Below, one piece after another: positions 30,674 through 42,517 of a stretch of DNA of 50,423 nt (the first letter of the stretch is position 1; each line of letters opens with the position of its first letter). The notes beneath the pieces are model-generated. The model did no database searches. It was not told where the DNA came from and worked only from the letters and a program-made list of their open reading frames with translations. The DNA comes from Wolfiporia cocos (taxonomy: Eukaryota > Basidiomycota > Agaricomycetes > Polyporales > Phaeolaceae): assembly GCA_029448655.1 (NCBI GenBank), contig JACCLO010000072.1, forward strand, positions 1-50,423, in the 5' to 3' direction. Made by a program: the position numbers and the translations under genes.

Positions 30674-33600
30674 TCACTGTCTCAGGCTCGCGGGAATTTC
30701 CACTAGGACCACCGGCATCCTTCCAACGAGTGTTGTACGATCGATGCTCTTTATCGTCTCTTCTATTTTGCAGCATATCCCTTCATTTGCGCGAAGCAAC
30801 TCTTCCAAACTGTCAATGACAGCACGCCCAGAGGACGCATATTCGGCCTCGAGGTCGATAAGGCGGTTGAAGTGGGCGACACTGCAGTGGCCGTTCACAG
30901 GGATCAGCAGGTCCGCAAGAATGCGAAGTATGTATGGGCAGTCAGCACACACCTATCCGCACGCATGTGCATAGGATCCTGCGCTGCCTCCCGGAGGATT
31001 GCACTCCGATCAATGTGCACTTCTTCACGTACGCTGTCAAAGCGATCCGTGATCTTGCCGAAAATAGCCTGCGAGGGTCGAGCACATACTCAGCATACCG
31101 CAATATCCTTAGCAGCTTCTACGGCACCTGATGCAACTCCCGCAGAACATCTTCGATGTCTTGGACATTTGCAGTGGCTTCCTTGCACCGCGAGCGGTTC
31201 CCAGCACCCGTTATATTTGTTTTCCGGAATGAGCCACGTTCACGTCGCCCTATGAAAGGCTCGTGTTCAATATCCTGCAGCAGCAGTCCCAGTGACACTA
31301 ACAACAAAAGTCAGAAGTGCGCCGTTGTATCTATGGATAAGTTTACCAGTAGCCCTCTCTCGCTTGTATGGGCTCAGCGATGTGGGCTGACTCCGAGAAC
31401 CAATCTCAAAGTTCAACTCCGGCAACGGTTCGCATTCTTCCACGACTGGCGCGAAGGTAACGGAATGTCTAGGATGGGTCTTTCTCGTGGAGACAGAGTC
31501 TCCTGCACAATCATCGACCTCAACAACCTTGCCAATTGGGGTAGATGTTACCTCCGTCAACTCAAAATCAGTTTGCTCAAGCTTTTCCGGAGAGGGAATG
31601 ACGAGAGGAGCAGGAGAATGTATACGATCGGATCTTGGTGTGGTATTCGTTCCGAGCATGGAATCTGCTATGGTCGCATGTATCGCCTTGTTGGCAACTT
31701 CGGAGATGTCTGACATAGAATCTTCAGCGGTGGCTGGCTCCTCAGGCAGAGGCCCTGTATGAACATTACCAGATCCCGTCAAGAGGCTTTCAGATGCGGA
31801 TGATGACATAGACTTCTTGGACAGAGATGTGCATCCCAAAGTATTCAGTGTAGGCTGTATGGTTTCTTCATGGTGAACACCAGGAACTCCGCTCGTACTG
31901 TTGTCTACAGTCGCAGATCTGTGAGGGGCTTCAGAAGTGAGGTTGGCCCATGGCGCAATCTTTCTCTTTTTGCTTGTGGACTGTTTTAGTATTAGCGTAT
32001 GGCGTAGAAAGTGTCACGGTACACGCGCCTTAGCAATGTTGGTAGAACCTGACAATGGGTGAGCTTTCTCTTGCAAGGCAGGGTTCGACATTTCGACCCT
32101 CTGTAGTCCACGACCATGATATGGCTTTCTCATCAATCACGAGAACGCAAGAGAACAAACATACCCTTTTGTCCGTTGTCGAAGCACTGGCTGCGAGAGC
32201 AGGGACCACATGCTTTGCGTGTGTCTTGATTTTTACTTCCGATTGATTTTCCTTAGTCTCTTCGACAGGTTCGTCCTCGACGAACGTGTCAGATAGCTCA
32301 TGCCTGTCACATAACGGATCGTCGTCCGAGGCTCCCTGGTAGATGATAGGGCCCGGCGGAGACGGTTTTGTCTTCCAGAGCTTTGCTTTATGAGGTCTAC
32401 CTTTGGTCGTGCTCGACTGAGGGGCTTTGCTTTCCAGGGCAGGCTTATTGTCGGCCTTCTTGCGACGAGCAAACAAAGCTGTGAGAGGAGACAACGTGTT
32501 CCGAGTAGACGAAAATGGATCGGATTCGGGTAGAGCACCATAGTCAATCATGTGGGAGCATGAGGTAGGAGAACATATTTTCTCCTTTTCGCCGTGATAT
32601 CTGTTGGTTGCCCTAGTCGCCGCTGTAGAACGAGGCTGAAGCACCTGAGATTCCGTGCGCTCTGGAGGATCTGGTGTGCAAAGAGCGCTACGACCTGTCG
32701 GGGAAGTCTTGGATCGTTTATTGGCAACAGCGTCCTCTGCCAGCTTATCTGAGTTAGGACCGTCTTCGCTGCACTCAGTAGAATCTCGCTTTCTCTTGTA
32801 GGCCTTGGCGGCAACAGAGTTATTGGTCGACTTGCGGGTTTTCCCGGCAAGTCGGGATTCGGACGATTTGGCTGACCTAGTGGAGATTACTCTAGGGCCT
32901 TCCGACCGTTGCCTACGTTGAGGCGGGGCCAGCAGAACCGAGTCGACGTCAGATGGATCACATAGTTCCTCATCGCTTGCGCCAAAGGCTTCTCTTCGGA
33001 CATTTTTCGAACGCATATGGGGCGTAGATTTCATAGACTGACGTTCGTCGATAGCAGAAGATCTCGAACTAGTCGCGTTATCAAGGTCTGATCCGCAGCT
33101 GAGTTCGTCACTGCTTTGGTTGGTATTGTAGACTAGCGGAAAGTTGACAGTGTTGATGAGCGCGGATGCTATGGATTGTGTGATACTCACATTGTTGGAC
33201 TTTCTCAATCCTCTAGTGAGTGGAGATCAGTCATGGAAGAATGCGATCAATTTAGCGCACCTCGGATTGGCTTAGTTGTTTCATCGGCTTGCCCTGGGTG
33301 TCAAAATCTAAAACCAGTGGCGACGTCGCTAGTGATAGCTTCGGTGGGAGTATCTCTCTATACTTCTGTCCCTGCATTACGATACCGTGTCAGCACTCGC
33401 AAACCAGATAGAAAGTATAAGCTACGCTTTCTTACTTGACCTCTGTCGCGCAACGCATTTGCGAATCTGTCCAGATCGCCGCTCGTAAGAGTAAACGTTA
33501 CAACTGGGCCGCTTTCGTCTATGCCAGAGGTTATCGGTTCTCCTCCGAGAATAGGAGGACTGCACATGACAATTTGCACCTGCGCGCCGACCCTCTCCTC

Positions 33601-35058
33601 GCCAGAACGCTCGCGCAGGATATCTATTTTGTGTATGGAAGTGTATGAGATTGTCAGGGATTCATATTGGTTATCCTGTATCGATGTATGAACATATAAT
33701 CAGCTCGCCGTATGACGGACATCGAATAAGGTCAAAAGGCACACTTCTATGAGCATGTTCACGAGTATTGCCTTGGGATCGACATATAGCCTATCGCATC
33801 GTTGTGTTTGCCCACAGGCACAGACTTCTTCTATCGCAAAAGGCTGCGGGCTATATGGCGCCGGTCAGCGTGATAATACGGCAGCTTAAGTTACTCACAA
33901 AGTCCGGTCGCCAGCAGCCAGTGCTTCGGCAATCTTCCGTGAGGTCACGTCCCAGTCCTCCGAGGGCACGTTCTCAAGCAGCCCCGTGACCTTTTTGTCC
34001 GATGCTGGTGGTTTCCGGGGGAGACGACTTGCTGAACACAGACTGGATGAATGCAGTACGGTTTGCGCGACCGGAGGCAGCCCCCTTCGTTGAAGGCAAT
34101 AGACGCGCAAATAGCGTCAACAAGCTCTCCAGAGGAAGGAAATCTGGATCATGGTATCGGAATCTGACATGACGCTGCTTCGAGAGAGCTTACCTTTGGT
34201 GCGCCAGATGGTGGCTCCGAGGCGACGACTACGCACAAGAAATGGTATGCGGCATAGTAAGGTAAAATGGAATCAGGCTCACCCTCCAAGGATTTGGTCG
34301 TCACGAAGCGTGTGTTGATTGGCGTGATGCATCGCAGCAGAATCGGCGAGAAGAGTATATGCCTGGTAATGTCGAAATGAGTGTAAGTTTGGCGCATAAA
34401 TAAAGGTGTAAGAGACCGTACAGTGCATCGTAAACCAGTACTTATCATCGGAGCAGTTGGTGAGAAACATATGTCGCATAGATTGGGAAAAAGCGTGGCT
34501 GCTATGACGTCCTTTGCTTTGCTACTTTTGCCTTTGTCTAGCGCACCCATGAGCCCATCTGAAGAAGGGAATGGGGATGGAGATTACCGTTTTCACTTTC
34601 ATCGAGAAAATCCTGGACATAGTCAGCTTCCCGGACAAAGCGTAAACATCGAACTAAAGCATACGAGAACACCGGACAAGAGAGAGTTGAGCACTCCTTC
34701 CCATAACCCCTGTTGCTCATTCTGCTGCTTTCTAAGAGTTGGGAGAACCTTCTCGTGATAGACCTTGTAGAAAATCGCGGCAGCGGCTTCAAGGGCAGGC
34801 TGCGGAAAAGCAGAGTATATGGGAAGAAGGGGCCTGCGCAGACACTGAGATAACACTTTGGATGCTTGCTCGGATATCGTGGATAAATTCTATATGATGA
34901 TGAACAGACATCCACTGAGCCCCAAATAGCTGCCTTACGAGTAAGACGAGGTGGGAGGACACCTTCTCGAGGGCCTCTGCTAGACTTTTGCTATTCTTGG
35001 CGCGAGATTTTGAGATAGTCTGCTGCAGCAATTTGAAAGGAGAATCGGAGGCAGACAT
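30674..35058 (-). CDS. Large multidomain protein, candidate meiotic chromosome-axis (Red1/SYCP2-like)
   Basis: The minus-strand gene has several introns and about 1,200 codons. The start at 35058 opens a helical, armadillo-like N-terminal half (KSLAEALEKVSSHLVLLVRQ, PALEAAAAIFYKVYHEKVL, a long exon at 34550-34193). Near 33900-33420 comes a compact domain (PQPFAIEEV ... LTISYTSIHKIDIL ... VVTFTLTSGDLDRFANALRD) that reads like a PH fold. Then follows a long Ser/Lys-rich disordered region (33208-31270) with basic clusters such as KRKR and a PP1-docking-like HSVTF near 31450. Heptad-rich helices at 31130-30674 close the protein (HFNRLIDLEAEYASSGRAVI ... EELLRANEG). ARM, PH, disordered and C-terminal coiled coil is the architecture of Red1/SYCP2 axis proteins. 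Rif1 (helical repeats plus PP1 docking) is the main alternative. One frame jump near 34000 may be an intron or an indel. The assignment is inference. Confidence 0.45.
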
Positions 35059-35428
35059 TTCAAGTGGTGGGTGTACAAGGAGTAACTAGTATGGCTGTCA
35101 AGAACAAGGCGCGACGCGGAAACGCGTAGTGTCACATCCATCACAAATACGTGACGCGACGCAACGCACGCGCTACTAGACATCTCTGAATTAAGACGCC
35201 GATTCGAGCCGACGTTGTCCAGAATACAAGCTTGTGCTTCTGCGGACGCTTCAAACATAGCTGGTATATGTATGGTATATGATATTTCTCATTAGCAGAA
35301 AGTAGCCACCCTTGCCGCTCGTTTGTCTTCAGGGCGAGGTATGCGATAATGGTACAAGACAAGAAAGAAGCATAACCAAAGCTGGCGTAGAGTGACAAGA
35401 ATGTCCGAACAATGCATACGAGAGCCAA

Positions 35429-36990
35429 TCACTCATACATCTTGTCTCCGTCGGTCTCAACGCCATAGAACTGCCACATCCGATGCGCCTCCAAGTCCGG
35501 CATCCCATCCATCTTCGCGCCCACTTCTCCGTCAACCTCATATAGCTGTTTAGTCTATAAATGAAGTCTTATGAGGCACCAAACAGCAACTAGGAAAGGA
35601 GGGAGGGGGGGTTGCTCACGAGACAGAGCGTAGTCTTGATCATCGGAGGGCCAGGCGTAAATTGCTCGAAGTCGTCGTTTGACGAGTCTGCTTGATCCCT
35701 AGCGAATAAGTGCGGATGTGGTACGTGCAAATGTTCATCACCACCCTCCGTGGCAGAATCTACTAGCATGTCGGGCGCAGCGGGATTACTTGGGACAGCG
35801 ACCTGCATTGTTCGCTTGACACGTATGAGTCTTTCTTCGATCCATCGAGTATAACTGCATCTGAAATTGCCCGTGCGACAAGATCGGTAATAGATTTCTG
35901 ACCAGTGCAAAGTAGCTTAAAATAGCATGAGTACATGATGCTGATTCTCAAAAAAGTGAGGATGCGTACAATGAGCTCGGCGCTGATCTCGCGCCTGCCA
36001 AGTGTTCGAACAACACGCTCTTCTTTGCCGTCGGAGCCTGGAGTTGTCTTACCAGCCTTGATGCTCGAAGGGTCGAGCCGGTCTCCGAGAATCGTTGTTA
36101 TTTTCAGCTCTGACAGCAACGAGACGAGTGTGCAAAAGAAATCAACACAGCTGGCCCGGCACACGTAGCGATCTGCACTGGTGTGAGTGCGTCCCTGTCC
36201 TCGGCGTGAGGGGTAGTCGGCGGATCGAAGAACCCAGGGGGAAGTGGCTGCCCGTGAACGATCGTCGTGTTGGCAGTGGAGTCATACTCCGAGAACTGGT
36301 GAGGGCACCGTAGATCCTCTGCCCATAGCGACCGTAAAGCTTCGTAGCCACCCGGCAGCGCGAACTCCCCGAGGTCGATCGGACCGGCGCGAAGCATTTG
36401 ATCGAAGAGGAGGTACCTGCGAAGCTGGGGCGTCGTGAAATAGTGCCGCACCTGCTCGAAGTCTTCGAGGATGACGTCTCGATTGGCGAGGATAGTGAGC
36501 GCTTGAGCTTCGAGTGGGAGACCAATATTGCGATCAGTGTCGAAACCTATGGCCGGGGTTCGGAGGAGGATTCGATCACCCACCCACCAGCTCGTCCCAT
36601 TTTCCCACACTAGTCTCCGCCAGCGTCCACACGTCCTCCTCCTCCCGGCCCTCCTCGTTCCTCCCAAGGAGCAAGCATCACGTGTCCTCTGACCCCGCCC
36701 ACGGCGCGAGCGGCACCGTCCTCTTAGTATCAGCATGAACATACGCCGCAGGCACAGTCGGGACGCCGTGCACGGTCACAGCAGCAAGTGTGGCCGGCGC
36801 CCGGCGCCCGGAGTTACCATATCAATAAATCAGCACCGAGCCGCTATGAGAGGGCAGGGATTGGAAGGGAAGGGGATGAACATGAGCGCGGTCGCGACGT
36901 CAGTCACAAACGGCGTGTGGAGGAGGCCGGTCCACCGGACGTGCACCGCGTCTGCGACGGACGCCGGCGCGGGCGGCGCGTAGACGGCAA
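35429..36990 (-). CDS. Multi-exon gene, family not recognised
   Basis: The stop at 35429 ends an exon with VDGEVGAKMDGMPDLEAHRM. A GTGAGC donor near 35618 and a CAG acceptor near 35525 join it to an exon with a Pro/Asp-rich stretch (SSNDDFEQFTPGPPMIKTTL). Further upstream are FCTLVSLLSELKITTILGDR near 36100, and the best-preserved exon LPLEAQALTILANRDVILED ... RRYLLFDQML ... ALRSLWAEDLRCPHQFSEYD at 36530-36190. A coding-looking stretch (YVAVYAPPAPASVADAVHVR) near 36980 may be the first exon. Two joints need a frame change that I could not explain with GT-AG introns, so the model is provisional. No catalytic motif stands out. Confidence 0.45.
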
Positions 36991-37807
36991 CGTAAGGGTC
37001 GGTAGCGTCGCCAGCGTGCGGCCTGCCGCGGCCGAGTGAGTGAGGTGAGATCGGCGTGTGAAAGGGAGATGGCGCAGCTCACCGCTGTGCGTGTAGGCAT
37101 GCCATTCCAGCCTACTGAAAGAGCGCAGATACGTCCTCCTCCCAGTCTGCCTGCCCGTTTGCGTCGTGTGGCGCCCGGGCGCAGGGGAAGGACGTGGAGA
37201 GGTGTATCGCGGGCAGCGTCGTGACGGTCGGCGAGACTACGTGTGCGAGGGATGCTTCCAGGGGGTGAGTGCGAGTGCATATGAAGAGTTACTATATATG
37301 CGGGACCGATCGCGGCAAACGGGACGCAGGACACCTGACTGCAAGGCGTAGAGCACGCGCCGTGGGCCACGGAGCGTGTCCCAGCCCGATAGCGCCGCGT
37401 GCTGCTTCGTGTTCAGCGGGACCACGTCGAGAGGAGCGAGCACCGCAACGCTGTCACCGCGGCGGGATGAAGACAAGATGGACACAGACGCAGTAATTAA
37501 GGCATAGGGCGGACGGTGTGGGCGTGATAACACATGTAACTAACTTTCACAATCCTGTACGTCCTCCCGTTGCTCGAGTCTCGTATTGTATTCGTTTCAG
37601 ACCTGCCCTGTACGCACAATTGAGATCCCTTATTAGGATGTCCCGAGATTCGGCACCGCTCGTCGATCGATCGCATGCGGGGACTCAAACCCGCCGTCAT
37701 TTGTCGTCGCCCTCGGTCTCGCGCCTTTTCCTTTTCGCTGGATCGCTACGCTCGTCCCATATTTTCCTGGCTTTGCACGCCCTGCCTCATCCCACCCCGC
37801 TACGGCG
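36991..37807. other. GC-rich spacer upstream of MSH4
   Basis: High CG content with no convincing reading frame. It separates two genes that point away from each other, so it probably holds both promoters. Confidence 0.4.
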
Positions 37808-40800
37808 ATGTCACGCGGCTGGGCAGCCCAGTCGCGTCCGGCTACCGCCCGACCCCAGACCGCCGCATCATCCAGGCACGAGGCCAGCTATGTCCTGGAA
37901 GGGCGCGGAGTGTCACGTGAAGTCGGCCTTGCTGCATTGGACAAGGATACCGGGAGGGTTTCCCTTATCCAGGTGCGCATGTAGTCAGCTCGTACTGAAT
38001 CATCGCTCAATATGATGGTCCGCAGCTCGTGGACAGTCCCACATATGTCAAGACGCTGCATCAGCTTCATCTGCATTCTCCATCCATTATTCTGGTCCCA
38101 AACACCTTTTTATCTCTGATAGATACACCTATGGCATCTGGAGGAAAGAAAGCCTCGTCGACTTCGGTCCTAGTGCAGTGCATGATCGAAGAGTTTGATG
38201 CCACAGTCGATCCAGTGATGAGAAAATACTGGAACGATGATGCTGGTGAGCAATATGACTACTGAGCACATGCTTCGCGTTGCAACTGTAAACGCAGGAC
38301 TTGCCTTTGTCAACCAGCTGATAGTTGATGACGATGAGCGGCCTGCAACTCTTGTCGCGGTGTCCAGCAAGTGGGTATATGCGTCCGAAACCTTGCGACT
38401 ATACTGAACAACATTAATAGGTATTACGCGCTCTCTGCAGCTAGCGCGCTATTCGAGTATGCAGAGTCGAAGCTCAATTTACGCTTTGCTCCTTCTTCGC
38501 TCCTCATACGATATGTACAAGTAGAAGGCAGCATGATGATAGATCCCGAGACTGCTCGAAACTTGGAGCTGGTGGGCAGCATCTCATTCAAGAGGTCCAC
38601 CCATTCCATGTTTGGGTAAACCCTCTCTGTCTCTTAATATATGCCCACGATTCAAGTAATTCACACCTAGGCTATTAAATCATACATACACTGCAATGGG
38701 TGCTCGCCTCCTCCGGGCAAATGTACTCGCGCCTATCACTGGTATCTCATTTTGCAACCGTTACGGAGTTGATCTAATAATGCTGCAGACAGTCTTCTAT
38801 AGAGGCGCGCCTTGATGTCGTCGAAGGTCTATCAACTCCATGGATGTGTCTATTTCGGCTTACTGTCTTAAAGAGCTCATACAGAATGGAAATCGTTTCG
38901 ACAATATGAAGAACGCGCTCAAGTCCCTCCATAATATGGACTTCGATAAGCTAATCTGCTCGGCAAGCTTTCGCCGTTTCAGGTCATGCACAGTATCAAT
39001 GCTCATTTGAATCATCAGCTTGCTGCATCCGAGGCGCGTGAGACAAGCACTGCAAAGCTTGCTGCCGCTCGCGTCGCGCAAATGCTCAGTCTCCGAAACA
39101 TAGTCAAGAACATGCCCGTTCTCGCGAAAGCCTTGACAGGCAGCCGCTCCCGTCTGTTACGAATCGTACTGGACGTAGGTGCTGGAGATATAATTGTAGA
39201 TTGGATGCGCGCTAAGCGCCTGTTCGATGTAGATGATCTCTGACGAGCGACTTTCAAGAATCGAACAGCATGTTAGCGAAGCATTGAATGAAGAAGAAGC
39301 TTCAGCGAAAGTACGTGCCAAATAACGCAGCCTTCGTTGAGATTCGATGGATCTATACAGCGCGGCCTGAATGCGGTGAATGCACGTGTGTACGCCGTCA
39401 AGGTATGTTTCCTCCTCCTTAACATCATTTGTTAATGCTCAAATCCAGCAAATCAGGCAAACTACAATCGCCTCCTTGACGTCGCACGAGAAACATACAA
39501 GGAGAATGTCGGGGATATATTTGCATTGAACCGCGAACTCTCGGAGCAACACGACCTGCCTCTTAGTCTAGTGTACCAGGACACAGGCTTCGTTTTTGCT
39601 TTGAAGAAGACAGATCTCCGAGGGGAGCTACCTAGAGGCTTTGTGAATGTGACAGCTCAGAGAAAGCGGTGGCTCTTTTCTAGTATCGAGCTGGTCAGTC
39701 CTGTACGAGGTTACCAGTGTGAGAATGCTCACAGCTTGAGCAGAAGAAGAGAAACGCGCGCATGAAGGATGCACTGGACGAGACGCTGATCATGAGTGAC
39801 AAGTATGTAGTACCGGTTGGCATTCCAATACCCGGCTCACAGGTCATACCAGGATTATACAAGAGTTGATCGCCGAGATCGTCGATGTCATTGGAGCTCT
39901 GTACAAAGCTTCGGAGGCCGTTGCCATTGTGGACATGTTGTGGTCTTTTGCGCATGCCAGCATTCGTACGTCCTGTAAATGCTAGACTGACAGAGATGTT
40001 GATTGTAAGGTTTGGTTTTGATTTCTTAGTGCGTGACTATGGTGAGCATCCTCTAAGTTAGATAACAGTGACCACTTAATACTTGGTGTAGTGCGTCCCG
40101 AGTTCACGGGAACCTTAGCCATAAAGGCGGGGCAGCATCCTGTTCTAGAGAACGTTCAGGCGGCCGGGACGCTTGTACCGAATGATGTATATTGCTGCGA
40201 GGCTTCCTCTTTTCAAATTGTCCAGGGGCCGAAGTTCGTCTGATCATCTGATTCATCATATCTATCGCTCAATGCTGATTCAACGCAGCATGTTAGGTAC
40301 GCCGAGCCCGTATATGGTCAACAAACATCCGATTGTCTGTGACCATAGGCAAGAGCATATACTTGCGGCAGATTGGGCTGCTGACAGTCATGGCAATGTG
40401 CGGATGCTTTGTTCCTGCTGAGTACGGTAGCTTCAGGTGCGGACCTTCTCCAAATATCACCAAAACCGCCTCTTTGAATGTCGTATCATGCAGACTGCAC
40501 GATGCACTCCTGACTCGGCTATCGAACGACGACGATATCGAAAAGAGCCTGAGCACATTTGCGAGTGAGATGGCATCTTGCGCGATGATCGTTGGTTTGT
40601 AACTTGAGCTAACTATGAAACCAGCATCATCTTGATGCCGAAATTGTGCCAGGGATTGCTACGGAGAATTCTCTCATCCTGATCGACGAAGTTGGCCGCG
40701 GCACCTCTCCAAGGGAAGAAGTTGGCATCTCGCATGCCATCGCAGAGGAACTCATCAAACTCAAGGTCGTACCGGCTCATTTTGCGGTCCCTGTACATTA

Positions 40801-41555
40801 CTGATAATGCCGTTGGTTTGCTAGTCATATGTCTTCTTCGCAACGTATGCACCTGTACCATTATCACTAATGTATGGGTTGCTTACAGGCCCTGTAGTCA
40901 CTTCAGCGAGCTCACGACAACATTGTCGCGCCAGCCATCTGTTGTCAAGTGAGTAGGTTTTGAATGATTACATCTCGGTTACTAACAGAACTTGTCAGCC
41001 TTCATCTTGCCGTTCAGGTTCTCCATACCAATCGCTTCGTGTATCTTTGTTAACTTCTGACGCAGAGGTCACGCCAATCCACGTCGAACTTTGGCATGAC
41101 TTTTCAATACAGGTGCGTACATTTGCGAGACCTTGGCCCTTTGCTGTTCGTCACAGAGTTGTCGACGGAGCGCCGGAACAGACGAGCCACTACGGTTTGT
41201 TGGACATATTGTGTGGTACGCTGAGCTAAGTTTCATCTGTGCCAGGTCTTGATCTTGCCCGACTTGCCGATCTACCGAATGACGTCCTCGCCGAGGGAAG
41301 GCGGGTCGCAGAAGCCTTGAGCGAGATGGAGGAACGCCAGGAGCAGGATAGCCGCTCGAACAAAGTCTCCATACGGCGCAAGGCCCTCCTCAGGGTATGT
41401 ACTCCTTATGGCAGGTGCTACTTTCAGTCCGCTCTCAGCTACGGACCCAACTCACGCAAGCGCTCGATCATTCCTCGCTACCCGATGAAGAGTTGGCTGC
41501 TCATCTTGCTCGATTCCAGAAGGAGATCATGCAGGTCCTCCGTGATACCATGTAG
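37808..41555 (+). CDS. MSH4: MutS homologue 4, meiosis-specific
   Basis: MSH4 pairs with MSH5 to form a clamp that stabilises Holliday-type intermediates and promotes crossovers; it does not repair mismatches. The ATG at 37808 opens MSRGWAAQ, followed by EGRGVSREVGLAALDKDTGR. I place 26 exons (first 37808-37972, last 41439-41555) with introns of about 40-65 bp. Recognisable parts are the connector (TYVKTLHQLHLHSPSIILVP), lever (YYALSAASALFEYAESKLNL), clamp (SEARETSTAKLAAARVAQML, KENVGDIFALNRELSEQ), and the ATPase: TLAIKAGQHPVLENV, Walker A GPNMLGKSIYLRQIG spread over three exons, SNDDDIEKSLSTFASEMA, Walker B LILIDEVGRGTSPREE, THFSELTT, then FGMTFQY and the C-terminal dimer helices. The N-terminal mismatch-binding domain is absent, as expected. 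One joint (38741/38789) is out of frame by one base. Confidence 0.92.
40289..40296 (+). other. MSH4: 8-nt microexon of MSH4 inside Walker A
   Basis: The exon before ends at 40233 with GGG CCG AA, the exon after starts at 40349 with GC AAG AGC. Between them CATGTTAG lies after an AG (40287-40288) and before GTACGC (40297). Joining the three gives Gly-Pro-Asn-Met-Leu-Gly-Lys-Ser in frame. Flanking introns are 55 and 52 bp. Confidence 0.75.
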
Positions 41556-42517
41556 TATGTCGGGTACATCCTTTGACAAGTAAGCGGTTCTGTACTTGTG
41601 TGATCACACGCACGAGTGTGGAAAAGACGGCGCCGCGTCATTTTTCGATCCATACTTGCACTTAAGCTGCCCAGATAGCAATAGCGGACACATATCACCG
41701 TGGCCGCCACAAACGTAGCGGCAGCGAACCGGACTTGTCGGGCCGTCCGTGTTTTATGACTTCCCAGGAATGCGCCCACCGGCGCCTACGTAGCAATTGC
41801 GCTTTGATCCGGTACAATTGCGCATTGTACTAGCCATAGACCGCCAAGCTCTGGCTAGCTGCCGTTGTCCATCTCCGACAGACACATCAGTCTGAAAATG
41901 TGCATGCCAATCACGGCGACGGGCACGTACTCTATCACCAAGATCGTCCTCTGCCATCTATGATCATGACGGATGTCAACGAGAATCGAATCCCTTTGAT
42001 CATCAACCCCATCAAAATCACCACGATATCCAAGTCAGACTCCTCCTTGGTGCCTCCGATTCTGCATCATTCTGGTTAGGTTCTATTGCAATGATGTACT
42101 GCTCATGTTTCGACCTCTGGGAGTTTTAAACTGCAACCCAGACATGATCCGAGCACGCTGACCAACAAAGCACCGGAGCTATCTCAACAGTGCAGTCCCG
42201 ACATCTTCGCGTCGTTCAAACCGGCCGATCAGCCCACCACCCGAAGCTAAGGTTCTATTGGACAGCCACAAAAGTGATAGTCCGGATTGCATCGTGCTGT
42301 GCAGAGTCTTCGAATCGGCGCCATTCAGTCTCCGCGAACAATATGGCTGTACACACCTGGGTTTCTTTGGAATCAAATCCATAAACATGGTATCTCATCG
42401 ATATCTACGTGGGTACCTTTCGATGGCATGCTGAACAAATGACAGGGGAGAAACGATGCTGGTCAAGAACTATTTTCGTGGCAATTCACTTTCGATTGGG
42501 TACCCGGTAGCGAAACG
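41556..42517. other. Intergenic, no gene seen
   Basis: No open frame with protein character and no repeat noticed between the MSH4 stop and the AlkB-like gene. Confidence 0.4.

Noticed and set aside
30674..35058. Firm naming of the large gene as RIF1
   Set aside because: Helical repeats and a PP1-like motif would fit, but the PH-like domain and C-terminal coiled coil fit axis proteins better; left unnamed.
36900..37370. A 156-codon minus frame upstream of MSH4
   Set aside because: Arg/Pro/Cys-rich translation typical of GC-rich non-coding DNA; no start context or motif.
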